NCBI GenBank assembly: GCA_910587235.1
Contig: CAJUKD010000002.1
Coordinates: forward strand, 98,743-162,742
Direction of reading: 5' to 3'
Source: an uncultured Muribaculaceae bacterium
GTDB lineage: Bacteria > Bacteroidota > Bacteroidia > Bacteroidales > Muribaculaceae
Length of the DNA: 64,000 bases
Every line of letters starts with the position of its first letter. The stretch's first letter is position 1. The position numbers and the translations under genes are program-made. Under the pieces are notes generated by a model, which worked only from the letters and a program-made list of their open reading frames with translations, was not told the DNA's origin and searched no databases. This document shows, piece by piece, positions 35,300-43,710 of this stretch.

Positions 35300-35307
35300 T
35301 ACATTTG
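35300..35307 (+). promoter_or_regulatory. Candidate -7 element for the beta-lactamase gene
   Basis: TACATTTG, 82 nt before the ATG at 35389. The -33 position reads GATA and is not a match. The resulting leader of about 75 nt is AT-rich. Confidence 0.45.
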
Positions 35308-35388
35308 CAAGCAAGCCTGCAATAAATCCCATATAATCCGACCACAATCTTATTACAAATTCCAAACATCACATATAAATAAAACGAA

Positions 35389-36342
35389 ATGAAAACCCGG
35401 AGCAAAAAACGGATGAAAGTTCTTCCGGCTGCAGGAATACTTTTCCTCGGCCTGTCGGCAGGATGGCTGCTTGCAACGAAATGCAGTGCGCCGGAAGAAA
35501 GCCGGAAAAACACAAGCGAGGCGAAGTTTGAGAACAGGCTCAGCCGGATTGTCGGCGATATGCCGGGGAAATTCGGTGTGGCCGTGATAAGCGGCGAAGG
35601 CGACACCCTGACGTTTAACAATTCCTCCGACTATCCGATGATGAGCATGTTCAAGCTCCACGAGGCTATCGCCGTATGCTATATGCTCGACGCCGGCGGC
35701 AGCGGACTCGACTCGGTCATAAGCGTGAGCCGCAGCACTCTCGATCCGGACACATGGAGTCCCATGCTGAAAGATTACAGCGGAGAAATTTTGTCGCCGA
35801 CAGTGGGCGAGCTTGTCGATTATATCCTTGTACACAGCGACAACAACGCGAGCAACCTGCTATTCGAGCGCATCGTAGCAACTGACGAAACCGACAGCCT
35901 GATACGCATCATGCTGCCGCATGACGATTTCAAAATCGTATGGAAAGAGTCCCACATGAAAACCGACAACGACCGCAGCTACGACAATCGTACTTCGCCG
36001 CTTGCCTATGCCGCACTGCTGAACCGCGTATTCACCGACAGCATTGTCAGTCCCGAAAAGCAGGAATTCATACGCGCGGCTATGGAGAAATGCCGCACAG
36101 GCATGTCGCGCATCGGCGCCGGACTTCCCGAGGACGTATATTTCGCCCACCGCACAGGGTCGGGCTATGTCAACGTCCGCGGCGAAATCGTAGCCGTCAA
36201 CGACGGAGGCTACGTACGCACACCATCGGGAAAGAGTTATTCCATTGCCGTGTTCGTAAAGGATTTCGGAGGCACACAGGCTGATGCCGAGGATGCCATA
36301 GCCCGCATTTCTGAAAGCATATATAATTTTATGTGTGAATAA
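35389..36342 (+). CDS. Class A beta-lactamase, CfxA-like (subclass A2)
   Basis: A 317-residue serine beta-lactamase for the periplasm. Motifs: S86-M-F-K89 (Ambler S70xxK), S150-D151-N152 (SDN loop), Glu187 in WKESHM (general base region) and H-R-T-G-S-G at 254-259 in place of the usual KTG box. The C-terminal third (TGSGYVN...VNDGGYV...SYSIAVFVKDFGG) closely follows the CfxA pattern as I remember it. The N-terminus has a hydrophobic segment ending LLATKC; lipidation is possible but the box is not classical. Arg replacing Lys at the KTG position is unusual and may change substrate preference. It has no mobile element next to it, so it appears chromosomal. Confidence 0.88.
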   Translation: MKTRSKKRMKVLPAAGILFLGLSAGWLLATKCSAPEESRKNTSEAKFENRLSRIVGDMPGKFGVAVISGEGDTLTFNNSSDYPMMSMFKLHEAIAVCYMLDAGGSGLDSVISVSRSTLDPDTWSPMLKDYSGEILSPTVGELVDYILVHSDNNASNLLFERIVATDETDSLIRIMLPHDDFKIVWKESHMKTDNDRSYDNRTSPLAYAALLNRVFTDSIVSPEKQEFIRAAMEKCRTGMSRIGAGLPEDVYFAHRTGSGYVNVRGEIVAVNDGGYVRTPSGKSYSIAVFVKDFGGTQADAEDAIARISESIYNFMCE

Positions 36343-36378
36343 AAAAGCCGGGGAATGCTGTGGTTAAAAAATTTTTCG

Positions 36379-36386
36379 TACCTTTG
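36379..36386 (+). promoter_or_regulatory. Candidate -7 element for rplY-pth
   Basis: TACCTTTG fits TAnnTTTG; the -33 region does not match well. The leader to rplY (ATG 36466) would be about 75 nt. Confidence 0.5.
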
Positions 36387-36465
36387 CAGCGCTTTTTAGC
36401 ATCCCGTGTGATGGGAAATTAAGGAGCAACTTAATTTTTAGTAACACAAAACCAATTTCAAAACA

Positions 36466-37122
36466 ATGAAAGTATTCCAACTCAGCGCCGAGCCTCGCAC
36501 CAACCTCGGCAAGAAAGCCACCAAGGCTCTCCGCAGCGAAAAGAAAATTCCCGTAGTCCTCAACGGCGGCGAAGTAATCGAACTCCCCTACAGCGGCACC
36601 CTGAAAGCCGGCGAGAAACTCGTTGAAATCGGCAATGGCAAAGGTCTGATCACCACTGATCTGGTTGTAACCGAAGAAGCTGTACGCAAACTCGTCTACA
36701 CCCCCGAGATCTTCGCTATCGAACTTGACATCAACGGAGAAAAGCGCATGGCAGTGCTCAAGGATCTCCAGTTCCACCCCGTAAAGGACACCATTCTGCA
36801 TATCGACCTCCTCGAAGTACGTGAAGACAAACCCGTAGTTCTTCAGGTTCCGGTCAAACTCGAAGGCCATGCCGAAGGTGTGAAAGCCGGTGGTAAGCTC
36901 ACCCTGTCAATGAAGAAACTGCGCGTGAAAGCTCTCTACACTGCAATCCCCGAACGTCTGGTTGTCAACGTCGACAAACTCGGCCTTGGCAAGACTCTGT
37001 CCGTGGGAGAACTCCACTTCGACGGACTCGAACTGGTCAACGCCAAGAACGCCGTTGTCTGCGCCGTTCAGCTCACCCGTGCCGCACGTGGTGCCGCTGC
37101 CGCCGCCGCTGCAGGCAAGTAA
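36466..37122 (+). CDS. rplY: 50S ribosomal protein L25 (Ctc/TL5 type)
   Basis: A 218-residue 5S-rRNA-binding ribosomal protein of the long CTC type: an N-terminal L25 domain (about residues 1-95) and a C-terminal beta domain (RVKALYTAIPERLVVNVDKL...), with a final Ala-rich tail. The DLQFHPVKDTILHIDLLEV block is characteristic. It starts a plus-strand cluster with pth 14 nt downstream, the usual L25-Pth pairing. Confidence 0.95.
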   Translation: MKVFQLSAEPRTNLGKKATKALRSEKKIPVVLNGGEVIELPYSGTLKAGEKLVEIGNGKGLITTDLVVTEEAVRKLVYTPEIFAIELDINGEKRMAVLKDLQFHPVKDTILHIDLLEVREDKPVVLQVPVKLEGHAEGVKAGGKLTLSMKKLRVKALYTAIPERLVVNVDKLGLGKTLSVGELHFDGLELVNAKNAVVCAVQLTRAARGAAAAAAAGK

Positions 37123-37136
37123 TCTGACACAAACGG

Positions 37137-37700
37137 ATGAAATACCTCATTGTCGGGTTAGGAAACATCGGCGACGAGTATCGCGACACCCGACACAATA
37201 TAGGTTTTATGATATTGGATGCCTTTGCCGAGGCGTCCAATATCTCTTTTTCTACGGAACGCTACGGCGATATAGGTCGCGGACGCCTCAAGAACAAACA
37301 GCTTGTGCTGCTCAAGCCTTCGACTTATATGAATCTCAGCGGTAACGCCGTGCGCTACTGGAAAGAAAAAGAAGGAATCGAAGCGGAAAATATACTGGTG
37401 CTCGTCGACGACATAGCCCTGCCATTCGGAGCGGTACGTTTGAAACCGAAAGGCAGCGACGCCGGCCACAACGGACTGAAGAATATCGCCCGGATGCTCG
37501 GTACGGAGGCTTATCCACGCCTGCGATTCGGCGTAGGCAACGATTTCCCGCGCGGTGCACAAGTAGATTACGTACTCGGCACTTTCCCGCCTGAAGAGCG
37601 AAAAGCCCTTCCTGAACGCATTGCCGTGGCCGGCGACGCAATCAAGGAATTCGTACTAGCCGGCATGGGAAACGCAATGTGCAAGTTCAATAACAAGTAG
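37137..37700 (+). CDS. pth: Peptidyl-tRNA hydrolase
   Basis: Releases peptides from prematurely dropped peptidyl-tRNAs. The 187-residue protein shows GLGNIGDEYRDTRHNIGFM with the catalytic His, KPSTYMNLSGNAV, and LVDDIALPFGAVRLKPKGSDAGHNGLKNI. The start is ATG 37137, 14 nt after rplY. A palindromic repeat follows it. Confidence 0.95.
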   Translation: MKYLIVGLGNIGDEYRDTRHNIGFMILDAFAEASNISFSTERYGDIGRGRLKNKQLVLLKPSTYMNLSGNAVRYWKEKEGIEAENILVLVDDIALPFGAVRLKPKGSDAGHNGLKNIARMLGTEAYPRLRFGVGNDFPRGAQVDYVLGTFPPEERKALPERIAVAGDAIKEFVLAGMGNAMCKFNNK

Positions 37701-37713
37701 TTTAAAGATAAAA

Positions 37714-37742
37714 CAGACGTGCCACGGCACGTCCCTACGTGA
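37714..37742. repeat. Palindromic repeat, inverted copy of the 10565-10593 unit
   Basis: This 29-nt unit equals the reverse complement of 10565-10593 except for one base, which breaks the centre of the palindrome (GACGTGCC-AC-GGCACGTC here). GATAAA occurs on both sides (from 37707 and from 37741), echoing the TGATAAAC units beside the other copy. It sits in the 66-nt gap between pth and the GT2 gene. Confidence 0.7.
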
Positions 37743-37766
37743 TAAACTCTAAACTTCAAGCCATAC

Positions 37767-38561
37767 ATGACAATCTCTCTGATCGTCACTACATATAACC
37801 GTCCGGACGCTCTGCGGCTAGTGCTCGACAGCATAAGCCGCCAGACCAGACTGCCCGACGAGGTAGTGGTGGCCGACGACGGCTCAGGTGACGAAACAAG
37901 GCGACTTTTAGAAAACACCGCCGCCGGATTTCCGGTGCCGTTGCGTCACGTATGGCAAGAAGACAAAGGATTCCGTGCCGGCACGGCGCGCAACAAAGCC
38001 ATAGCCGCCGCATCGGGCGAGTACATAGTGCAGATCGACGGTGACATGGTGCTCCATCCCCGCTTTGTGGCCGACCATGCCGCCGTGGCACGCCGCGGAT
38101 CATTCGTCCTCGGCTCGCGGGTCAGGCTCAACGAAGAGTGGACACGCCGCTACTGCCGCAGCGGACGCTTTCCATCCATAAGCATATTTTCCCGCGCCAT
38201 TTACAAAGGCCGCGAAAAGGCAATACGACTGCCGCGATTTATTGGCGAGCGGATGTCGAGGCGTTACCACAAAGGAGGTTCGGCAATCGGATGCAACATG
38301 GCATACTGGCGCGACGACGTAATTGCCGTGAACGGATACGACGAGCACTATCACGGCTGGGGCTGCGAGGACGACGATCTCAGCCGACGGCTCTCGGCAT
38401 CGGGACTTGACAGTTTCAAACTGTTCCGAATCGGACTGGCCTATCACCTGTGGCACCGCGAGGAAGACCGTTCGAACTACAAGCGCTCACGCGAATATTA
38501 TCTCTGCCGCGCGGCAGAAAACGATTTCCGCTGCGCCGACGGCATCGACAAATATTTGTAA
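37767..38561 (+). CDS. Glycosyltransferase family 2
   Basis: A 264-residue GT-A glycosyltransferase. The N-terminus TISLIVTTYNRPDALRLVLDSI and VVADDGSGDET form the nucleotide-sugar site, QIDGDMVLHP contains the DxD metal ligand, and NGYDEHYHGWGCEDDDLSRRL is the C-terminal galactosyl-transferase-like ED motif. It has no membrane helix. It probably adds a hexose or hexosamine to a surface glycan. The S4-domain gene begins 2 nt after its stop. Confidence 0.88.
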   Translation: MTISLIVTTYNRPDALRLVLDSISRQTRLPDEVVVADDGSGDETRRLLENTAAGFPVPLRHVWQEDKGFRAGTARNKAIAAASGEYIVQIDGDMVLHPRFVADHAAVARRGSFVLGSRVRLNEEWTRRYCRSGRFPSISIFSRAIYKGREKAIRLPRFIGERMSRRYHKGGSAIGCNMAYWRDDVIAVNGYDEHYHGWGCEDDDLSRRLSASGLDSFKLFRIGLAYHLWHREEDRSNYKRSREYYLCRAAENDFRCADGIDKYL

Positions 38562-38563
38562 TA

Positions 38564-39019
38564 ATGGCAAAATCAGAAGTAAGAATCGACAAATGGCTGT
38601 GGGCGATGCGTATTTTCAAGACACGCACCGTCGCTACGGAAGCCTGCAAGAAGGGGCGCGTGACCGTAGGGCGTGACTCCTCGACTCCTGTAAAACCATC
38701 GCACTGCATAAAACCCGGCGATATTGTGAACGTCCGCAAACCGCCGGTCACCTACTCTTTCCGCGCACTGGCCCTGACAGAGAACCGCCTCGGCGCCAAG
38801 CTTGTGCCGGAATATATGGAAAATATAACGCCGCAGTCGCAGTACGATTTGCTTGAAGTTGTCAAGATTTCAGGCTTCGTCGACCGCCGCAAAGGCCTGG
38901 GACGCCCGACCAAACGCGAAGGGCGCGAACTGTCGCGCTTCACCGACAGCGTGTACAGCGACGACGGTTGGGATTTCGATTTCGACATCGATGACCTCGA
39001 AAACGATGACAATGTCTGA
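38564..39019 (+). CDS. S4-domain RNA-binding protein (Hsp15-like)
   Basis: A 151-residue protein with an N-terminal S4 domain: EVRIDKWLWAMRIFKTRTVATEACKKGRV is the standard motif for binding structured RNA. Hsp15 homologues rescue stalled 50S subunits that carry peptidyl-tRNA. The C-terminus is basic (GLGRPTKREGRE) and then strongly acidic (DDGWDFDFDIDDLENDD). I start at ATG 38564, since the upstream extension lies inside the GT2 gene. Confidence 0.88.
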   Translation: MAKSEVRIDKWLWAMRIFKTRTVATEACKKGRVTVGRDSSTPVKPSHCIKPGDIVNVRKPPVTYSFRALALTENRLGAKLVPEYMENITPQSQYDLLEVVKISGFVDRRKGLGRPTKREGRELSRFTDSVYSDDGWDFDFDIDDLENDDNV

Positions 39020-39047
39020 CTATCAACCAACAAAAAAACCAAACACA

Positions 39048-39545
39048 ATGAAATTCAATTTTTATGCAGCCGCAGCTGCGGCTCTGCTGTTTGCCTCATG
39101 TACAGGCAACAGCACGCAGAACGCCGGACAGGCTGAAGAAACAGCCGTAAACGCCACAAAAACAGTTTCGATCACAGGAAAATGGTGCATAGAGAATATC
39201 GTACTCAATGATTCTACCAACGTACGTCCTGCCGAAATCAATCCGGAACAATGCCAGTCCATCACATTCGGAACCGACAGCACTTACAGCATCATCACCA
39301 ACTGCAATTCGCTTCAGGGCCGCTACATCGCCAATGCCGATTCACTGGTGTTCGAAGCCGGACTGATGACAGAGATGGCCTGCGACGATATGCGCAGCGA
39401 GGATTACCTCCGCCAGATACTGCCCGAAGTGCGTACGGCAGAATTCGAGAACGACTCCACCCTGCGACTCAACACCACCGGCGCCGACCAGTACATCGTG
39501 CTACGCAAAAGCACATGCGATCAGGCCAAATGCAAAGCGGAATAA
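39048..39545 (+). CDS. META-domain (HslJ-like) lipoprotein
   Basis: A 165-residue lipoprotein with lipobox LFASC (Cys 18) and a single META domain: ITGKWCIENIVLND..., ITFGTDSTYSIITNCNSLQGRY, LMTEMACDDMRSEDYL..., ending YIVLRK. In the wider family HslJ contributes to novobiocin and heat-stress tolerance; the role here is unknown. Two cysteines in the NCN and ACDD segments could pair. Start at ATG 39048 is set by the signal peptide. It ends 3 nt before the convergent kdsC. Confidence 0.85.
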   Translation: MKFNFYAAAAAALLFASCTGNSTQNAGQAEETAVNATKTVSITGKWCIENIVLNDSTNVRPAEINPEQCQSITFGTDSTYSIITNCNSLQGRYIANADSLVFEAGLMTEMACDDMRSEDYLRQILPEVRTAEFENDSTLRLNTTGADQYIVLRKSTCDQAKCKAE

Positions 39546-39548
39546 GTT

Positions 39549-40073
39549 TCACCAACCGAAAGCGACGGCTGAATCGAGCCATGCTCCACGGACACGCAGG
39601 ATCTCCTCAAGCAGCTCGCGTGCCACGCCGTAACCGCCGTCGGCCCGGGTGACATAACGGGCGACGGCGCGCACTTCGTGGGCGCCGTCGCGCGGTGCCA
39701 CCGGCAAGCCTACATGATTCATAGCCGGAATGTCGGGAATATCGTCGCCGACAAAGGCCACTTCTTCCGGAGTAAGCCCATGACGCTCCATCCACTCCTT
39801 CAGAACCTCTATCTTTTCGCCACAGCCAAGATATATATCTTTCAGGCCGAGTGCCTCATAGCGCTCGCGCAGACCTGCCCCGCGGCCTCCCGACATTATC
39901 GAAAGCAACAAGCCGGAGCGCGCTGCCAGCTGCATGGCATAACCGTCCTTTATATTAACCATACGCCGGGGCACACCGTCGTCACCCATAGGCACAGTCG
40001 ACGGCGAAAGCACGCCGTCGATATCGAACGCCACGGCACGCAGCTTTCCGAGCGGGTAATCGATCTTGCTCAT
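39549..40073 (-). CDS. kdsC: KDO-8-phosphate phosphatase (HAD superfamily)
   Basis: Dephosphorylates 3-deoxy-D-manno-octulosonate 8-phosphate in the lipid A inner-core pathway. The 174-residue protein has the HAD nucleophile motif FDIDGVLSPSTVPM, MSGGRGAGLRERYEALG, and the FVGDDIPDIPAM metal-binding motif, without a cap domain, as in KdsC. It overlaps the upstream DUF2520 gene by 4 nt, indicating coupled translation. Confidence 0.88.
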   Translation of the reverse strand: MSKIDYPLGKLRAVAFDIDGVLSPSTVPMGDDGVPRRMVNIKDGYAMQLAARSGLLLSIMSGGRGAGLRERYEALGLKDIYLGCGEKIEVLKEWMERHGLTPEEVAFVGDDIPDIPAMNHVGLPVAPRDGAHEVRAVARYVTRADGGYGVARELLEEILRVRGAWLDSAVAFGW

Positions 40074-40894
40074 AATGTTTCGTCTTTGCAGGGTAGTTGA
40101 TGGGAATACATTATACTGCGCGAGAGCGCCCGATAAATTTCAGCCATATCATCGGGCAGAGATGCGGCCTGGGCGCGTAGCACTTCTATATCGCCACGCC
40201 GAGCAGGTCCGGTCTGCGCATCATGAGGGCCGACGTCAAATGCTTTTGCGATCGTTGTCCGCACCAGCGGAGCTACGACATCAAGCCCGAAACCGGCATC
40301 GGCAAGCACCTTGCCGGCACATTCAAGCAGATAATTGGGGAAATTGCAGGACAGTACACCGGCAATGTGGAGAGCCCTCCTGCGTGAGGCATCGGCATGG
40401 ACCACATGTTCGGAAAGCACGGATGCAAGACCGTCGGCCACGGCAAGTGCCGCCTCGGTAGATGCTTCCGTGAAGAACGGGACCTCTGAAAGGTCGACAG
40501 GCACGTTGCGTGAAAAAGTCTGCAATGGATACAGTATGCCATGGTCAGCCGAAACACTGGAAAGCAACTCCATACCGACAGTTCCGGAGGTATGGAGCAC
40601 GACCGTTCCCACGGGTAACGGACCGATAGCGGCGGCGACATCGGCTATAGCACGATCGGCCACGCTGACAATGACGACATCGGCAGCGGAGGATGCCACT
40701 TCGGACAAATCTCCGCACATAAGCGACGACGGAGCGGACAGGCTTTCGGCCAGACGCGCAACCGTCAGCGGATCACGGCCATAGATTCCTACCGGACAAA
40801 TGCCGACACGGTCAAGACCGAGCGCGAAGTGTGTGGCCACATTTCCGCAGCCGACAATAGCAATCCTTAGCGATTTTATCTGCGACTCTTCCAC
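40070..40894 (-). CDS. Rossmann-fold DUF2520 protein
   Basis: A 274-residue cytoplasmic protein with an N-terminal NAD(P)-binding Rossmann fold (IAIVGCGNVATHFALGLDRVG) and a C-terminal helical dimerisation domain (HIAGVLSCNFPNYLLECAGKVL), as in the Rossmann-like/DUF2520 family and related to ketopantoate reductase and F420-dependent oxidoreductases. Substrate is unknown. Its stop overlaps kdsC by 4 nt, an arrangement often seen in Bacteroidales. Confidence 0.85.
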   Translation of the reverse strand: MEESQIKSLRIAIVGCGNVATHFALGLDRVGICPVGIYGRDPLTVARLAESLSAPSSLMCGDLSEVASSAADVVIVSVADRAIADVAAAIGPLPVGTVVLHTSGTVGMELLSSVSADHGILYPLQTFSRNVPVDLSEVPFFTEASTEAALAVADGLASVLSEHVVHADASRRRALHIAGVLSCNFPNYLLECAGKVLADAGFGLDVVAPLVRTTIAKAFDVGPHDAQTGPARRGDIEVLRAQAASLPDDMAEIYRALSRSIMYSHQLPCKDETL

Positions 40895-40906
40895 ACCCGA
40901 ACCGGC

Positions 40907-41455
40907 CTATTCGGCAGCCTGGCTTTCAGACCAACGGCCGATGTGAACTTTCTCCCAAAGGAGTTTTGAGGGGTCGACAGGGCGACGTTCTTCATTCTTA
41001 TAACCGAAGGTCATGATACATACTACCTTATAGTATGGCGGTATGTCAAGAAGTTCCTGAACGAAATCTTCCGACAGCTCGCCCTCGGCTGTCGAACGGC
41101 CAAGCACCTGCACCCAGCATGATCCTATGCCAAGATCGCAAGCCTGCAGCTGCATCATCTCGGCGGCAATGGAAGCGTCCTCAAGCCAGCATTCGCTTTT
41201 TTCAGGCGATGCCGTAACGACAACGGCAAAAGCACATCCGGCAACAGGCGCTGCACCGGCAGGCTTGCATGCGGCAAGGCGTGCAAGCATTTCCTTATCC
41301 TCTACTACGACAAATTGCCAAGGCCGCACACTCTTCGACGACGGGGCCAGCAGGGCGGCTTCGAGAATAGTGCGCACATCGTCGGCTGCGACGGGTGCGT
41401 CGGTGTAACGCCTTATGCTATGGCGCTGGAGCAATAACTGGTGTAGATTTTCCAT
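40907..41455 (-). CDS. Nitroreductase-family FMN oxidoreductase
   Basis: A 182-residue flavoprotein. The motifs RHSIRRYTDAPV, APSSKSVRPWQFVVVED and the C-terminal GYKNEERRP are typical, as is GIGSCWVQVLGR near the FMN site. Such enzymes reduce nitroaromatics, quinones or other electrophiles with NAD(P)H. It lies 12 nt upstream of the DUF2520 gene in the same minus-strand operon. Confidence 0.9.
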   Translation of the reverse strand: MENLHQLLLQRHSIRRYTDAPVAADDVRTILEAALLAPSSKSVRPWQFVVVEDKEMLARLAACKPAGAAPVAGCAFAVVVTASPEKSECWLEDASIAAEMMQLQACDLGIGSCWVQVLGRSTAEGELSEDFVQELLDIPPYYKVVCIMTFGYKNEERRPVDPSKLLWEKVHIGRWSESQAAE

Positions 41456-41502
41456 ATAACAGTAACAATTACAGACGTCCGGCCGCTTTCAGGCCGATGC
41501 GG

Positions 41503-42480
41503 TCACTTGCGGTGGCATATCCATGCCGACGGATAGCGCTCATGCACTCCGGCCTCGTCGGCAATAGCCCGCAGTCGCGCCGTATTGGGAGCCGATGCCG
41601 CATAAATGCGGAAACGGCCGTCAAATTCGAGTATGCGCAGATTTTTATCGCCGTTTTCGGCAAGGAATTTTTCGGCATCGGAACGCGAAGCCAGAGATGC
41701 CACAATCATAAAGTAAGCATCACGCAAAGAAGCAGGTACGGCTGCGGCGTCAGGATGGTATGTTGTCGTGTCGACTGTCACTGCGGCATCGGCATGCCGG
41801 CGGAGTACAAGCAGGAGCGGAGCGGATGCTGTGCCCGGACGCTCGACAAGAAGCGGGGCCGCAGTCGCCATGGCATCCGGAACAAGCGATGCCTGTTGCA
41901 CGGCGTGCTGATTATAATCTTTCATTCTCAATGTGGCTGCAACGGCAATACCGAGCACCAGCACCAGCGAAGCGGCAACTTTGATATAGGATGACAGCGG
42001 ACGCCGGCGCCGCACGGACGCTGTTGCCTGCCGATATTCCGAAGCCGGTATATGCCCGACGTTCTGTTCTTTGATTTTTACAGGTTCAAGCCATCCGCGC
42101 ACAGGATAAATGCCGGATGCCGGAAAAGGCTCAAACACAGGCGTTCCGGAATTTCCGTTTTTCAAAACGCCTATCCGACCCAATGGAAGTACGCCGTCGG
42201 CAGCAAGCTGTCGCTTCATGGATTCCACGCCTTCGGCCACGATACGTGAAGCGGCCTCATAACTTATGCCTTCCCGACGGGCTACGGACGCCACAAGCAG
42301 ACCGTCGCCGCGTGTAAGGCCTCCGTTGAACGAGAATTCCCGCCGCGGAGGCATAAACTCCCCCGAAGCGGAATCATAACGAGCTGGCGCACAGTGAGCG
42401 AGCACAGCTCCAAACGACGGAACTATGACGCAATCCCTGAACAGGAGCAGGTACTCTATATGTGCGGTCACATTATTCAC
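41503..42480 (-). CDS. HU/CCDC81-like and SPOR domain membrane protein
   Basis: A 325-residue protein. Residues 1-75 match the prokaryotic HU-related domain found in Bacteroidetes (MNNVTAHIEYLLLFRDCVIVP, then FSFNGGLTRGDGLLVASVARREG). A single transmembrane helix lies near residues 162-180 (VAASLVLVLGIAVAATL). The C-terminal SPOR-like domain (about 250-325, YFMIVASLASRSDAEKFLAENG...) should bind denuded peptidoglycan at division sites. The combination could link the nucleoid side to the septal wall. The promoter box lies only 5 nt upstream of the ATG. Confidence 0.8.
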   Translation of the reverse strand: MNNVTAHIEYLLLFRDCVIVPSFGAVLAHCAPARYDSASGEFMPPRREFSFNGGLTRGDGLLVASVARREGISYEAASRIVAEGVESMKRQLAADGVLPLGRIGVLKNGNSGTPVFEPFPASGIYPVRGWLEPVKIKEQNVGHIPASEYRQATASVRRRRPLSSYIKVAASLVLVLGIAVAATLRMKDYNQHAVQQASLVPDAMATAAPLLVERPGTASAPLLLVLRRHADAAVTVDTTTYHPDAAAVPASLRDAYFMIVASLASRSDAEKFLAENGDKNLRILEFDGRFRIYAASAPNTARLRAIADEAGVHERYPSAWICHRK

Positions 42481-42484
42481 GGCA

Positions 42485-42515
42485 CAAATTTAAATCTTTT
42501 TTTCCATTATACAAT
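42485..42515 (-). promoter_or_regulatory. Promoter of the HU/SPOR operon, possibly leaderless
   Basis: On the minus strand ATTG (42515-42512), 19 nt, then TAAATTTG (42492-42485). With a start site about 5 nt past the box, transcription would begin at or beside the ATG at 42480. Confidence 0.55.
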
Positions 42516-42667
42516 CTTTCGACTGCCATTATTTTCCGTATATCTGGCTTTCGCCCTATATACTCACGCTCGGCAAAATCAAATAAGTTTGCTTTTGCTC
42601 TCGACTTTTCCGTATATTATTTCGTATCTTCGCAGATAAAGAACCACAAATACAAATACAGACCGAT

Positions 42668-43702
42668 ATGAAACTTTTCAAAAAGACTATTCTTATACTT
42701 GCTGCGGCAGCCATCCCCTGCTCCGTTCTGGCCGAACCCTACAAAGTACGCCTCCCCATGAGCGAGGACGACGAAGGGGCGATGGTCTACCTTATGAACT
42801 TCGACACCGATGAAAAAATCGACAGCACACTCGTGACCGATAAAACTGCTCTTTTCGAGGGTGAAATCGACGAAGCCATACTTGCCACACCCGTGCTCGA
42901 CGGGCGGCGTCAGGGTGTTTTCATTCTCGAAAGCGGCAGCATATCTTTCAGTCCCGCCACCCGCGAGGCTTTCGGCTCAATGCTCAATGACCGGATGCGT
43001 GACCTGCACGACAACATAAAAAAACTCCGCGACAGCTACGAAGCCACAGCCGGAGAAAAGAAGCGCCAGGACATCTATATGCGCTATCAGGCGCTGGTCG
43101 ACAGCACTTTTCGGGAAAATGCCGACAATGCACTGGGATTCTATATATTCCTTCAGCAGTTCGATGCCTCTCAGATGGATGCCGACCGGCTGCGTTCGGA
43201 ACTTGAAAAATATCCGTACTTAAAAAATTCCGAACGCCTGAAACACTATATCGCAAAGGCGGAACGCCGCGAAAATTCGCAGGAAGGCAAGCCATTCATC
43301 GATTTCGAGGTGACTTACAACGGACAAACGCGCCGTCTTAGCGACCACGTCGGCAAAGGGCACTACACTCTGGTGGACTACTGGGCAAGCTGGTGCGGTC
43401 CATGTATACGCCAAACCGAGGTGCTGAAAGAGATTTACAACAAATACAAGGACAGCGGCCTTGAAGTTCTCGGCGTAGCCGTGTGGGACAAGCCCGAAGA
43501 CACCCTCGCCGCTATCCGCAGGCACGATCTGCCATGGGACTGCATAATCGATGCCCAAAGCATACCCACCGAGTTATACGGCATTTCCGGCATACCCTGC
43601 ATCATTCTCTACGGTCCGGACGGCACAATAATAAGCCGCGATAAGCAGGACGACGAACTACGTGCAGCTGTCGACGCTGCCATGTCATCAGCAATGAAAT
43701 AA
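42668..43702 (+). CDS. TlpA-type thiol-disulfide oxidoreductase with DUF4369-like N-terminus
   Basis: A 344-residue exported protein (signal MKLFKKTILILAAAAIPCSVLA). Residues 25-100 form a beta-rich domain like DUF4369, followed by a helical linker. The thioredoxin domain (about 205-340) has the intact active site WCGPC in TLVDYWASWCGPCIRQTE, and the cis-Pro region GISGIPCIILYGPDG. It probably reduces or repairs disulfides in periplasmic proteins. It contrasts with the cysteine-less TlpA-like protein at 22 kb. A partial promoter box TATCTTCG occurs at 42625-42632. Confidence 0.88.
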   Translation: MKLFKKTILILAAAAIPCSVLAEPYKVRLPMSEDDEGAMVYLMNFDTDEKIDSTLVTDKTALFEGEIDEAILATPVLDGRRQGVFILESGSISFSPATREAFGSMLNDRMRDLHDNIKKLRDSYEATAGEKKRQDIYMRYQALVDSTFRENADNALGFYIFLQQFDASQMDADRLRSELEKYPYLKNSERLKHYIAKAERRENSQEGKPFIDFEVTYNGQTRRLSDHVGKGHYTLVDYWASWCGPCIRQTEVLKEIYNKYKDSGLEVLGVAVWDKPEDTLAAIRRHDLPWDCIIDAQSIPTELYGISGIPCIILYGPDGTIISRDKQDDELRAAVDAAMSSAMK

Positions 43703-43710
43703 GATCAGGC

